Source: Viscum album (Eukaryota; Streptophyta; Magnoliopsida; Santalales; Viscaceae). Taken from it: a DNA stretch of 64,000 nt. The notes beneath the pieces are model-generated. The model saw only the letters and a program-made list of their open reading frames with translations. It did no database searches and was not told where the DNA came from. This document shows positions 1 to 13,200 of the stretch, one piece after another. The position numbers and the translations under genes are program-made. The DNA lies in assembly GCA_963277665.1 (NCBI GenBank), contig OY728165.1, forward strand, positions 1,152,424,050 through 1,152,488,049. Reading direction: 5' to 3'. How positions within the stretch are numbered: the stretch's first letter is position 1; each line of letters opens with the position of its first letter.

Positions 1-3000
1 ACCCAATTTGAGTGTTTATCCCCATATTATATGAATTCATACCTCCCATGAGAAATGGTTGATGATGATCACATTCACATCGTTCCCACAACTATTCAGG
101 ATCCTCCCATGAGCCACTCATAAACAACACTAGTTCCACATTTCCACAAATCCTCATTAATATGGTGGGAATATTTCCTTACATATCTACATATGAATTT
201 TAAGAAATTTTATATCAAGAAGGATGGGGTATGTAGAATAAATGGATATCAATGCACATTTATATGATCATATCTTTATTAATTCCTATGAATGTAAATA
301 TTTTCAACTGATGTCATAGGGATGGTGTCATATCCCTATTTAAATCAACATCCAAAATTCCCATAAGAATTTGATAATTGTATATTAGGATCCACCAAAT
401 AAATTGTTCAATTATAATGTTGAGATGGATCATATACTTATTCCTATAAACCAGATATAATTTCATTAAAATATTCTAATAGAATATTAGTATTTTGATC
501 ATATCTTTGTCCCTATCAAGTCTAATATATTTATTAAAATAATTGTATAGATTATCATGAGTTGGGACCCACCATTATTACCATCAATATCCAATAATTT
601 CATCATTATATTCCAAAATAAGATTAAGAGTGGAATAATTCCCCTATTTTCATCGACAATCATGATGTTCATTGACATACCCTCACACATTATAAAGCAT
701 AGGATCACATCCATGTTCCCATCAACACCTGTAAAGGTCATAAGAATATTATGATGGATTCTCAGGAGATGAATCATATCATTATTTATAAAAACAATGA
801 AGTTGTTCTTCATGAAATTATAAAAAAATTTGGTGGACGCATATATTCATTATAATACCCTTGAATTTTATCTTCATATCCCAATATCACCATAAGAGAC
901 TCTATTTACAGATATTAATCATAATGTTAACTTCCCACCTTATGAAAAAAATTCATTATTGTTCTAATTTCGTATTCTAGATAAATAAAATATATATGAT
1001 GTTCATTTCAAGGAAAATATATAGCCAGAAGAAGAAAATTTCCCTTGGGGATAATAAAATCCTTTATGATAATCCATATATTATATATATGGTCTATGGA
1101 TATTTTACCTATCCTTTAATGAAAGAAGAATGTTATTTTCATGGATTCCTTCTCCGTGGACTGATAACCATGTAATCAATATGTACACCCCAATGTACCT
1201 GATATATAGGTCTTACACAAAATGATATAATGTTCAATTACAATTGTTTTCCTTCTAAATATTATTTTATATTTCTTAACCATAGGATAATGAATAACAA
1301 AAAGAAATATCCCAACTTTATAGCTAATAATAAATAATACACTATGAATTCCTTAAATGTTGGAAATAATCTGAGTGCTCTCAAACTCCTCCAAGAGTAT
1401 GTGTTTATGATTTTATTTTTATGAAATAGTAGATAGCTAATGTGAATTTCCTTTCATTGACTGGTAAAAATTAATATATGAAAATGATTTCCTTCCTATG
1501 GAAAATATATTTGAAAAAAACTATTGAGGTCATCTGTAGGATTTGAAAATTGAATACTTTTTTGATCCTCTCCATAGTATAAACAAATATCATTCTGCTT
1601 AATAAATCTTATGGTTCATTTTTTAGTCACTCCTAATTTTTATTATTCAATAGGTCCTCCATATTTCATGAATGTTGACCGAAAACATATATAAACTTTT
1701 TAAAACATATCAAAAATTAGTAACAACAAACTTACTTCATAGAGAAACTAATAAACTACTTCTAAACATCCACCCAATAATATGTATTAAATACTTTATT
1801 TTCCTGAAAAAGTATGTAACTAACTTTAAGTATTTCCAAATTAAGGAAACCAACAATCTAATAACCACATTTTCCAATTCCATGGAAACCAATCCAATGA
1901 CAATATATTTTGAAAAAAATTGTGTATGTTTCATCTATTATATCTATGACTTATATATCATTTATATTTGTGGACCTCCCCATGATGTTCATGTTAGAAT
2001 AAACAGTTGAGGACCTCTCTAATATTCTAATATATAAGATCATACTTGGATAGGAAAATAATTTCAACGTTAAGGTCATCTTATTATGGTTGTTACTCTC
2101 AATTATCCATCATTTATAGGCGAACACTTTAAATAATGAATTTTTGTAAAATTATCCTTATCATTAGTTTGTAATATATCATCCCAGATAAATAATATTC
2201 TACATACATAATAATTATGTGTGCCTACACAATATTGAGTATTTGTTTTATCCAAATAAATATGTTTTAAATATTTATATAAATCTATAAAATTAACTGT
2301 GTAAATGAAATTTATGGTTGGAAAAGGTTGAGTACCCCTCACAAATTATGAATAGAGTTCAATTATTATATATTGAAAATTGGTTGTGGAAATAATACTG
2401 ATCATGTAATAGGCCATTCTCCTATAATGTTATACATTCTAATGGCATCAAATGTAGAATGCATAAAAAATTTCTTACAAAACTATTGGAGGAATCCCCA
2501 TTATCCCATCAATAAATAAATTTCTTAATTGACATTTATAGACATATAGTATTGATAAATGTTATTTGAAACAAAAATTATCAATGTTCCATTTTGGTAA
2601 CCATGAAACCAAATTTTGAGAAATTTAACGAGTATATTCAATACATCTACATCAGAAGTATGAAATATCTTTTCCAAATAATCCCTGACTCCTACAATGA
2701 TATGAATGTCAGAATAGGGGGTTTGAATTTATAAATATAAATTTTACTCCTCTCATTTTCTGAAAATCCTAGATGGGAATGGGAAATTAGAATGTCATAA
2801 TTTTAGTCCAATTATTGGGATATGGATCCATATAATGCTATTAGTCAATATATTGTTTTCAAAAAATTGGATGAAGATTAAAATATGTGTACGTGGTGGG
2901 AGTGAACAACAAATAGAATCATATGTCAAGAAACCATGAATTTACATTATGAATATTGTATAAATAATGTAAATCATATAAAAATATATAAGTCTTTTTT

Positions 3001-3900
3001 GGTGAGTATTCCTCACCAAAGAATGAAACCCATACTACATCATTCAAATATATATTACTAAAAGGTCATGAATTTCATTTTTGTAAATTCATGATCATCT
3101 TTAGAGGAGAGAACCCAATCCTAATAGATGATGAATTTTTATCCCCCATATTTCTAATGAATTGATTACATTGTAATGTTTAAACATGATGATAGTAACA
3201 AATAAATAAGCTCCTTATACTACATGACTAGAGAAATTATTATCTCCATATCGTCCAAATTCAATTATTTTTCAACAAATTGATAATTTCATTACTATAA
3301 GCATCCTGATAGATTTTATACTTCATGATTCAACTGGTTATTGAAGATAATTTTTATTGAAATTCATTGGGTAATCCCCTAAGAAAACTTTATATTTCTC
3401 ACATACATGTAATCATCAATATGAAATGGTGGTAAATTGAAATGGATAAAAATCAAATAGATCCACCAGGAATGTAGATACCATAGATAAGTCTATTTAG
3501 AGATATTAAAATGAGGAAAAATCACAGTAATAATATAAAAGTATTAATGTTTTGATCCTCATTTCATGATTATTAATAGTGAAGAAAAATAGCCGTACTT
3601 CAGTAGATAATGTCGAACAAGTTAAAAATGTTGAAGGGCATTATGTGGAAAAAATTTCTTAAAATATAATTCAAATAGAAAAACATGATGATGGATTAGA
3701 CACCATGACTCCTTGGTAAGCTTTTAATTAGAGAGATCCTTTAAACAATCATCTAATACAAAATAACATTAATTTATCAAAACAAAAATGGTGTAGTGTA
3801 GCAGCATCCATAGCCCAAATCCAATTGAAAAGGGAAGTACACTTTATAATGAAGAGAAAATCACCATGTATGAAATAATGATTCCATTTAGTTATATTTC
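1..3900. other. AT-rich DNA without recognisable gene
   Basis: Both strands are full of stops. The few open stretches (for example 499-813 minus, 1672-2010 plus, 2103-2342 minus) are low-complexity Ile/Asn/Phe/Lys-rich translations of AT-rich DNA and carry no domain motif I recognise. No tRNA or rRNA is seen. The stretch could be decayed retrotransposon; if the minus-strand LTR at 4560-5390 belonged to an element, its interior would lie here, but I could not find the gag or pol anchors that the other gypsy copies show. Confidence 0.5.
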
Positions 3901-4559
3901 ATTTTTTTTCGTATGTGATAAAATAATTATTCCATTTACATTTATTTTAAATTTAAATTAAACCATCAACTATGAACACCCATAAAATTTATTGTAATAA
4001 ATTTTTAATATATTTTTTCTTTGGGTAAAAATTAGTTTGAATAATCAAATTATAATACAAAAGTCATTATTGAATCCATTATTTGTAAATAATGACTTAA
4101 ATGAAAAATTATTCTCCGTTCAAGGGAGAAATCATGTCCATTTTCATTACAAAAAATTCAGTCAGTGATGTTATTAATGAGTAAAAATTGAATAAAAAAT
4201 ATATTATATAGAAATAAATATAGTATAAGAACGTTCATGAGATTCAGGGTAGGTATTTCATGAAATTTTTTATTTGTAACATATTTATAATCAGTCATTG
4301 TAAAAATTTTAATTTTAAAAAATAACCCATACCTAGAGTTCCATATTCAGTGAATTTAAAAATAAAAACATGTATAATTAATATAAATTTATTATAATAC
4401 CATAATAGAATAATAAAAATACATAAAATACTATATATAATCTAACTGTAACATTTCAACACCAATTGTCAATAACTTTTTAAAGTCTTCTTTTCTCGGA
4501 GTCTGTTTTGTATTTCAAAAATAATTTCAGTTAGGTATTTTTTGACACATATTATATGT

Positions 4560-5390
4560 TTTTGGGGGTAATCACATCTATAATTTTAATAATGTGGTAA
4601 GTATGGTATTTTTTAATTATATATATTTTTATAGTTATCCATAATATTTAAATATTCAAAAATTTATTACACCATTCATGGAGATGGTAGGCCCAACATA
4701 TGCAATAATGTTGTTTTAAAGATTTGATAGATGCAACAAATAATATTTAAATAATAATTTACCATTATAGGTTCATTATTTTATATAATAAATCTTATAT
4801 ATTAATAAAACAAATAATTATTAGAACCCAGGTAAATTATAAAAAAATGAATCACATAGCTTAGTAAAGGTGATAGTCCACACATGTGGATTGTTGATCT
4901 ATGGATTCATATATGTAATGTATAATTATCAAACCATTTTATAATACACATCCATAAAATTTGGTGATGAAAAATTATTTTTATATCTAAATGGTGATGG
5001 TAAGCCATGCGTATACATGAACAATACTTTCTCATTCAAATTAATATGTAATTAGATGAGTAATGGTCGTTTCATAATCCAAATAATAATTTAGTATGTT
5101 AGAAATAAATAATTTTTATTTTAAGTTAATTAGAATTTATTTAGAATAACTAAAATAACAATTATAAAAATAAAGTGATCACTTAAGGAGATTACCTCTT
5201 ATATCAAAGAACTCCTTTAGATATCCACTTATCAATCCCAATGTTTGAATTTTTGATAGACCATAACATCTAAAAATTTTATATGTATGATTGTGTGATA
5301 TTTTTATGGAATTTAAATGATCTAGAATACTAGAAACTTGTAATAAATATAAGTAATGTGTCCCCTTTTAATCTAAGGGTGGGAAACTCA
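4560..5390 (-). mobile_element. Decayed gypsy LTR fragment, minus strand
   Basis: Read on the minus strand, this stretch matches the middle of the LTRs of the four gypsy elements further right. A TATA-like block, whose plus-strand form is the C-rich/TTTTAATC segment at 5355-5385, is followed about 375 bp downstream by unit cores at about 4980-5020, then 4866-4900 and 4662-4710. The 4662-4710 copy resembles the reverse complement of the unit at 54877-54920, and 4980-5020 resembles the same unit core. Outer limits cannot be fixed; by comparison with the other LTRs it could reach from roughly 2500 to 6900. It may be a solo LTR or part of an element in opposite orientation to everything else in the window. 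Confidence 0.45.
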
Positions 5391-8300
5391 TTGAATTTCA
5401 TATAAGATTGATAAATTAAAAATAATATTCTTCGGAAAAATGATTCCCAAATGGCATTATATTTAGTGATGATATTGAATTTTTTTATCTTCTATAATAA
5501 ATAAATTTATATGGGTTGATATTTTGTTTTAAACCTTATATTTTTGTCTACCCACATAGTAATAATATTTTATCCATAATCATTGTTTCATATTTTTTAC
5601 TCTTAAAGTGTTATAATTTTACATGTTAGATGAAAATTGGTCCACAAATGGATATGGAATGACATTTTAACAATATTATATTCAATTTTTCCTCATTCTG
5701 TTTTTTAATTATATATCTATTTATTATTTTCAAAATAATCATTAGTTTTATTTTTAAATTATACATCCAATTTAAAAATAAGGGACCCAATATTAATATG
5801 AAATTAAAATAAAATCATTTAACAAAACACTAATGTTTTATATTAATATAAAAAATTACTAAAAAATAACACCCTCAATTTATGTTTCTAATGTAATTTA
5901 TTTTAACGTATATTTATTTAAGAAATATAATGTTGTTGTTGTGTATGATTACAAGATAAATATGTAATTTAAAATAATTGGTAATAAATTTACATTTTAA
6001 TGCAAATTTCCTTACACTAAAAATAGAAATGAATATTCATTATCAATAATATTTTTTTATTATATGAATACATAAGAGATTTGTTAAATTAAGAGGGAAA
6101 TTTTTTATTTTCTGATTCATTAAATAAAATATTAGTCATTTAAATTGACATTTTTCCTTTCAACAATTAATGTGAAATTCCAAGTTGATAATGGTAAAAG
6201 TTACATAATCTAATATGAATTAATATGAAAACGTTTTACGTTAAAATATAGCATTATCCAAGGATATCCTGATTCACCCATTACTATGTTGATAAATTTC
6301 ACAATGTTTACTATTTATAATGCGTAAAACTAAAAGGGAAATATTGAAAAAATTTACACTTCATGATTAAAAATATGGATTAAATTTTTTCAATCCGATT
6401 TCAATACGTAACATAAATATATTTTAATGTTTGTGTGTAAAATGTGATGAAAAACTTTTGTTTAAAATATTCATTTTAATCCTAAACTATATTTATCCAT
6501 ATATCATTTCTAAAAAATAGTTTATGAATGTTAAAACCATTTATTTAATATATAATATAAAAATTTAATTAAAATCATTCAAAAATATTGATTTAAAAAA
6601 TTGACTTATAGAAAAATATAATGTTCACATAAAATAAAATTCATAAACACACATCTTTTATTTTCAAATGATATTTATTTTCAAATGATATTTATTTTCA
6701 TTCCATAATTACAAATGAAATAAATTAAATATATATAAACAATGATTTTTTCATTATTTAGTTATGGAAATTTATACTTAGTTATACAATATATAGTTTA
6801 TAAATGTCAAATTAAATAATAATAATTTATTTTAATATCAAAATTCTTTTAATCTTAGTGTTTCATGTAATAAAATATATCTAATTAATAAATTATTTCA
6901 TGTGGATAACTATTTAAGAAAATTTCAATATGTTACAAGTGTGTCCAGATTACATTTTACGTCTTTATTTAAATATAAAATAATTAATATCATAAGTGTT
7001 TAAATCAATATAATCCTTACAGAGATATATGAAAAAAGTGTATCTAATTGTCGAAAAATAAGCTTATTAAGGGTATTGTTATTTATTCATCATGTTCCAA
7101 CTAAAAAACATAAGAATACATTCTAGTTTAATATGATTCCCGTTATGCCCATGTGATCTTAATGAAACTTTAATATATAGGATAATTCATGATTATTATT
7201 TTATTAATGAACCAAATCATGTTGCATATGTATCTTATGAATTTAATGTTTTATGATATTCAGCCATTTTATGGAAGAACATATAAAATTGGCTATGTTT
7301 GAATGTTACTTCGAAAACATACAATTTATGTTTTGAACCAACAACATGATGAATTTAACCTACTACATGAATAACTATGTTACCATGAGACAAGTGTGTT
7401 GAATTTGAGTAAGCCTTGTACTGATCATGTGGTTGTATTGTAGTGATATCCAGAACAATGGACCTATCATATGTGAAAACATCATTCAAAAATAATAATT
7501 TAATTACCCAAATAATAAAATACCCATTTAATGTATAACTACATAACCATTATAAAATGTAAGGAAGCTATCATGATGAATAGTTAAGTGACCGCATTAA
7601 GGATTCAACCTACTATATGATGTGATGTACATACCACATAAATAAATGATGTTATTGGAAGAACTAATGTATCGAATATTCCATGTATCTACAAATTTAC
7701 AATTTCAAAAAAATTTGAAACAAATTAATTGTGATTTATGTGATAAATAATGATGATTTTATAATTGAATAGGGGATTATTTTTTATATAAAAAGGGATT
7801 TATTATGGAGAATTAAATATAGAGATGATTCTATTATGAATGAAATGGGTAGGATTGTTAATGAATGTATTGTCTATAATGGATATATTAGTAAAAATAA
7901 ATAATTAAGATTTAGAGCCACTCAAGTAAAAAAAATTGTAGAATATTATTATTCAATACAAACAGTTATATACCAATGGCTCGCACAAAAAATTCCCTAA
8001 TACATTGTTTTCTGGAGCTGTCTTGGAAAAATCCACGAAATTCTAAACAAATAAATATAATTAGATAGATATCCATCAAATCTTAAAAGATTCCACATTT
8101 TAAATTTAAATTCTATGTTTTATTTTGATCATTGTTAATAACAGTCAATATATTATTTAAAATAGGACCATTAATTAAATTATATATTGATAAATACAAA
8201 CACTCTCTCTCCCTCTAACATATTTATTCCCATGTATAATTGTTGAGGTGGTTGTATAGTTTTGATTTCTTATGTGTAGTTATTACATTTTTTATCCTAG

Positions 8301-9129
8301 ATAAATTATTAGAAGAGGCTATGTAACACGTATATTAATGGGATGATGTATATTGTAAAACCTGATCTATGATTTCAATCAGTTATTATTAAATTAATTG
8401 CATTATATTATTTGATTTGAATGTGGATCCGACTAGGTCTGAGCATGATACTGAACGTCTTGTTTTTATTCAACTATGGGAATTCATATTTTATATCCTC
8501 TATCTTAAAATACATATATATATTTTCAAAAATACAATATAAAAATCATTCTCTTATATGTAAATTTTTTTAAATATGTGATGTTTTGTAGTAGAAAATA
8601 TATTTAATATTTTATAAGTTTTTTAAAACTTATTTTAACTATATTTTGATTGAACATATGAGATAGTTTTTGAATTTTAGAGTTACAAATATATACTATT
8701 TTAGATTAATAGTCTATATTTTTTTAAATTGAGGGATTTATATATAAATAATTTTTAAATAGAAATTTTAACTAGGATCTCAATTCTCTCCACCCATAGT
8801 TATTTGCTCGAATCAACATATGGTAATAGAGATTAATCAATTTCAATTTAATTGTTCTATAGTTTTACCAATCCAAAAAATATATTATTTCTAATGTTTA
8901 TTAATTTTGGATAATAATTATCATGAAGTGGATTTCACTAACCATTGATATTGTTTTAATAAAACTAACTATTCTTAGTGGATTAATAAAATGATAATAT
9001 TTTTATAGATAATGTGATTTTATATTTATCTATTATTTAGTGTAAGTATAAAAATTAAAAGCATATAGAGATTACTATAGTTATTCCATTATGGGTACTT
9101 ATGATTGTAAATATTATGATGTAGAATAT
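5391..9129. other. AT-rich DNA, nothing recognised
   Basis: No coding frame or RNA gene is visible. The 5' LTR, primer site and gag start of the copia element that follows should lie in the right part of this stretch, but I found no convincing TGGTATCAGAGC-like primer site or LTR edge. A short tandem repeat lies at 6661-6700. Confidence 0.4.
6661..6700. repeat. 17-bp tandem repeat, 2.3 copies
   Basis: The unit TTTTCAAATGATATTTA is repeated exactly at 6661-6677 and 6678-6694 and followed by a partial third copy. It is a local duplication in AT-rich DNA with no gene next to it. Confidence 0.85.
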
Positions 9130-10310
9130 TTCTAATATGATTTAAGAAAATATTAATTTAATGAACTTGTTCATGTTACACTACATTATACTAATGGGAT
9201 ACACATATAATATCTCATGATGTAACAAAAAATGTTAAATGAATTTGAATAAATGATTATATTATAAAATAAGATTAATTCAATATTAATCCTCATGAAT
9301 TTATTAATTATTTATATCTCAGACTCGATAAGAATTAATAACAAATTCATGCACATATGACGAAAATTGAATATAAAGGTCAAGTAATGTGAATACTAAA
9401 ATTGATACATGATAGTTCAATATGAACCTCTTTTTAATTTGTGAATATTATTATATAATTAAAATAATACAAAAGGAGGTTATTAAGAAGTATTTAATGT
9501 ATTTGGAAGAACTTAATGTTAGAAAAGAAGAAGAATATCCAAATAAGAGGTCAGTAGCATTCAAAAATACATACTCAAATTTTAAAGAAACGATTAAATA
9601 TAAATGTTCAACAATGATTGAATTTAATTTAGATAATTATATACAAACGGATATCCCAGTCATGTTATTCCAAAATTTCTATTTGAAGAATATGTTCATA
9701 AAAATATATTTTGTAAATAATGTATTTAGAGATATTTAAAAAAAATGAAGAATCAATCCTCAGATGTGACAAATTATGAGTGGAAACTAAAATTACATAT
9801 CAATCTCAAATAAAAAAACAATAATCATAACATTGAAATTGATGAAAATGGAGTTTTCTACTGATTTATATAAAAACCCACCATTAGGACCACTAAATAT
9901 TTACCAAGTGACTCAGACTCGATTTTAGAAGACAAGAATGAAATAACCAACATGTGTTTATGACAAATGAATCTAAGGAATTAAAAACAATTCATGAATC
10001 TACTTTTCAAATTTATAATCCTTATGAAATTGAAAATAATTATTAAAATATTATCAATGATTCATTATTCTAATAATAATTTTTATGAATAAACTATTAA
10101 TGAATATGATCATAAATTTAATTTTATAATGACGTTGCAAGATTTTTTAAAGTTTAAATAAGAATTTTGTATACAAAAACTCAGGAATGATCATTTATTA
10201 TTAGCTAATGATGAAATCACATTATCAAATTTCAATGATGAATGACATTGATATTGGACACAAAATGGCAGAGAATCCATGACAATAATTCTTCGAATAT
10301 AAACAACAAC
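9130..10310 (+). pseudogene. copia gag remnant
   Basis: This is the nucleocapsid precursor of the copia element, now non-coding. The clearest part is the open frame 9422-9739 (105 codons). It contains the stretch NVRKEEEYPNKRSVAFK, which matches the plant copia gag segment just before the zinc-knuckle region (pattern 'Y-E-x-x-x-x-E-E-E-x-x-K-K-S-V-A-x-K'). Further on, about 9895-9960 encodes an acidic Ser/Asp run (PSDSDSILEDKNEI) typical of the region after the knuckle in SIRE/Maximus gag. About 10190-10250 encodes an Asn/Glu-rich, coiled-coil-like tail. The knuckle itself is not recognisable. Frame changes and stops interrupt it, and the amino end is not resolved. Confidence 0.6.
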
Positions 10311-10599
10311 AAAGTATAAAACTTTGGTTGGTCACCAAACTGAACATTGGAAAATTAATGAGAATAAATTTATTCTAATCTTAAAATATATTAACTCTAT
10401 AAATTTTTTTTTCATACAATCCTACAACAGTTTTAATTTCTACTATTATAAATATTATTTAAGAAACCATTATAAAAAAATATTTTATTCTTAACAATTT
10501 TGTCCAAATATATCTGGACCTAATAAATTATTCAATAAAAAATAATTTCATTCATAAATTTTCTTATAGGGATCCTTGTTGAATAGTAAAATTAAAAAA

Positions 10600-10760
10600 T
10601 AATAGTATAAGTATAGTGGATTTTCTCGACAAATTATAGTGTACTACTCATGTATAAATAACGTTATCAATGGGGGTAGTGAATAAGACACTTTTATTGA
10701 TTACAGTAACAAAAATATAATTGGACCAGATAAAATCAAAAAACATTTATATTTAAATTA
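10600..10760 (+). pseudogene. copia protease remnant
   Basis: This was the aspartic protease that processes the copia polyprotein. The active-site region reads Y-S-G-F-S-R-Q at 10612-10632 where copia proteases have D-S-G-C-S-R-H; the catalytic Asp codon GAT has become TAT at 10612-10614. About 30 residues later the translation NGGSE-stop-DTFIDYSNKNIIG follows the family pattern G-G-x-V-x-F-G-D-N-x-K-G-x-I-I-G. It is catalytically dead and ends in front of the gypsy A insertion. Confidence 0.65.
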
Positions 10761-11010
10761 AAAATGATTTATTCGTAGATGGTTTAAATTATAAATTAAT
10801 TAGAATTAAAATTTTATTTTATTATGGGTATCATTTTATTGGTAAAAAAAATTATGTTTTTTTATTCAATTCATTTGTTAGTTTTTACATCATTGTGTAA
10901 AGATAATTTTTATGCTTTTTATTTTAATTAATTGTTAAAAAACTCATTTTTGTTCCATTATAAAAATATATAGGATATAAAAAAAAGACTCTTTTAATTA
11001 AAAATAAAAT

Positions 11011-11015
11011 ATTTT
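11011..11015. repeat. Target-site duplication of element A, left copy
   Basis: The 5-bp ATTTT directly before the 5' LTR is repeated at 23555-23559 directly after the 3' LTR. Five bp is the duplication length expected for Ty3/gypsy integrase. The sequence is simple in this AT-rich context, but both LTR edges were set independently by LTR-LTR alignment. Confidence 0.75.
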
Positions 11016-12593
11016 TTTAATACCCCACGCTTCCACGATACATGTCTCTTTGAATAAGACTGTAGCATGTGTTGTACGCAACTTCGAGTTCTAACACACA
11101 CCACAACCAATCTAACTATGTTTTATGAATAGTAATACCCAATTTTTATAATTTTATACATTTTATGTTTAAAACAAGACTTTATTTTTGGATTTTGAAT
11201 ATCGTAATTAGCTTAGGGTGAATTTTTGGTACTTTTCGAATGACTTTTATATTTTGATTTTCAATAAAAATTACTAAATTTTAATTAAAATGTACTTTTT
11301 TAATCGAAATAATTAATAGTGATAAATTATGAATTTGAGTAATTTTAGAGTATTATTAGATTACATTTTTACCAATTAATACAATGTTGGTCATTGGGCA
11401 TAATTTCACATTTAAACTGGACATAAGAAAGTTCCAATATTTTGATTGTTATTATCTCTTAAAAACACGCTTTTTGATTAAACAACATGAATTAATTTTA
11501 AATTAATTTCTTCCACTTATTTGTTTTGAATTTAGAAAATGGATTCAATATTTAAAATCAGGAGGTCATATTTGTCCAAATAGATAACTTTTATTTTGAG
11601 ACATATTGAATAATTACTTCGGTAAATATTTTAATTACCATGGTTAAAGGGTAAATCCAGTAAATAAGGGTAAAAAATAATATTAAAATATTAATAATTT
11701 ACCCTAAAACGTGTCCTAACCAAATTTGTTGATAATTTTATGACCATGGTAATCTTTGTGTTGATTTTGTGACCCAATGGATCCACTTGTATGTGATAAT
11801 GACACATTATATTAATTAAGTTAATGTAAAAAAAATGTCATAAGCATGTATCTTTTAGAAAAACAATTTTTACATAGGGTTATATATGTTTTATTTTCAA
11901 CTGTAAATATTAAATATAAACCTAAATTTTTTTCATAAATAATGTTATTTTATTTATAAATTTTATACATTGAATAATTAAATTTATTTATGACACAATA
12001 ATGATGTAGTATTTTATTTATTAATGAACGAATCAAATAATTAGTATTATAAATGTTAAAATAAGTCTAATTTGATCGTTTTGATGCCATCCCCAAATTT
12101 TATAGGTCAATATGACATGTTATAATATTTTAAATAAATTTATTTTAATTAATAAAGTTGTTAAGACTTTAACAACAATAAATTATTATATATTGTCAAA
12201 ATTGACATAAATGCATTTAAAAAAAATATTATATTATTAATTGATATTCTATTCCTAAATATCAATGGTTCGGCCAAAGAACATATATATTGATAGGTGT
12301 ATTATTAATGGACCAATTGGGAGTCACTTGGATGTTTATAGTATGTTTATTGACTATATAATATAAAAATACAATGTGACATGCTAAGTGTCAAACTAAT
12401 TAACTAAGAGTTAGAACTAAACGATAAAGTTAAAATAGTGACCAAAAACTGTGTAAAAGCTATTGGATGAGAGGATTTAGACCCATCCCCACTGTTCACT
12501 TTTAATAATCCACTTTTTATCGATTATAAACCTAATATAAATTTATTATAAATTAATACCTTAAGTTTTTTCTAAAGAGCACCTCCTCCCCCT

Positions 12594-12600
12594 TATAAAA
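12594..12600 (+). promoter_or_regulatory. TATA box of LTR A1
   Basis: TATAAAA follows a C-rich run (CCTCCCCC) and precedes GGACAACAC. The same C-rich/TATA/GG arrangement recurs at 21364, 29265, 35625, 45501 and 58725 in the other LTRs, so it is most likely the LTR polymerase II core promoter; transcription would start about 30 bases downstream. Confidence 0.75.
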
Positions 12601-12899
12601 GGACAACACTTCTAACCAGTTTTTCATACATTCAAAGCCTTTTGGTTCGGACAAACCCTACCTAATTATCCTCTCAACTTACATAACTTCAACCCAGTGG
12701 CCTTCCTTTAGTCATAAAGCCATCCTATGGATCGCTTTTGATCAAATCAAAAGGAAGAACCCGAATAAGAGGTATTGTTTTCACCACCCTCTTTCAAGTT
12801 CATTTCTCCTTCTACATCTTCTTTATTTGATATTTCTATTCTAAAATATAAACTCTAGTATCTTCTAAATACTGTGATGTTATTATAAATATAGTACAA

Positions 12900-13200
12900 A
12901 CATATTCAGTATTCTATACATCCTTTGAATGACATGTCACTATACATGCGTACGCAAAACTTACCATCTCTACGTCGTGGTGTAATTGTTATTCAAAAAA
13001 TTATTATTTGGATGGGTATTATAATGACGAATAATTGTTGTATATAATAAAAATAACATGATAATGATTCTGTATATATGATATTATATACAATTATTTA
13101 TGATTTTAATATAAAAAAAATGATATTGTCGCTCGTGCGTACGTACGGACTACCGTCTCCACGGGCGCGATGAGATTCATTCCCCATCATATCCATTGAT
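12900..13200 (+). repeat. Two-unit ~189-bp repeat in LTR A1
   Basis: Two copies of a GC-rich core lie 189 bp apart (GCGTACG at 12948 and at 13137). Each is followed by a C/T-rich ACYDxCNTCTCC-like run, with weaker similarity between. The second copy carries the palindrome CGTACGTACG at 13138-13147. The array starts about 350 bp after the TATA box, inside the transcribed part of the LTR. Confidence 0.7.

Noticed and set aside
499..813. Minus-strand open frame of 104 codons
   Set aside because: Met/Ile/Asn-rich translation of AT-rich DNA with an overlapping frame on the other strand; no motif, no similarity to the elements.
1672..2010. Plus-strand open frame of 112 codons
   Set aside because: Amino-acid mix follows base composition; no domain and no coding neighbour.
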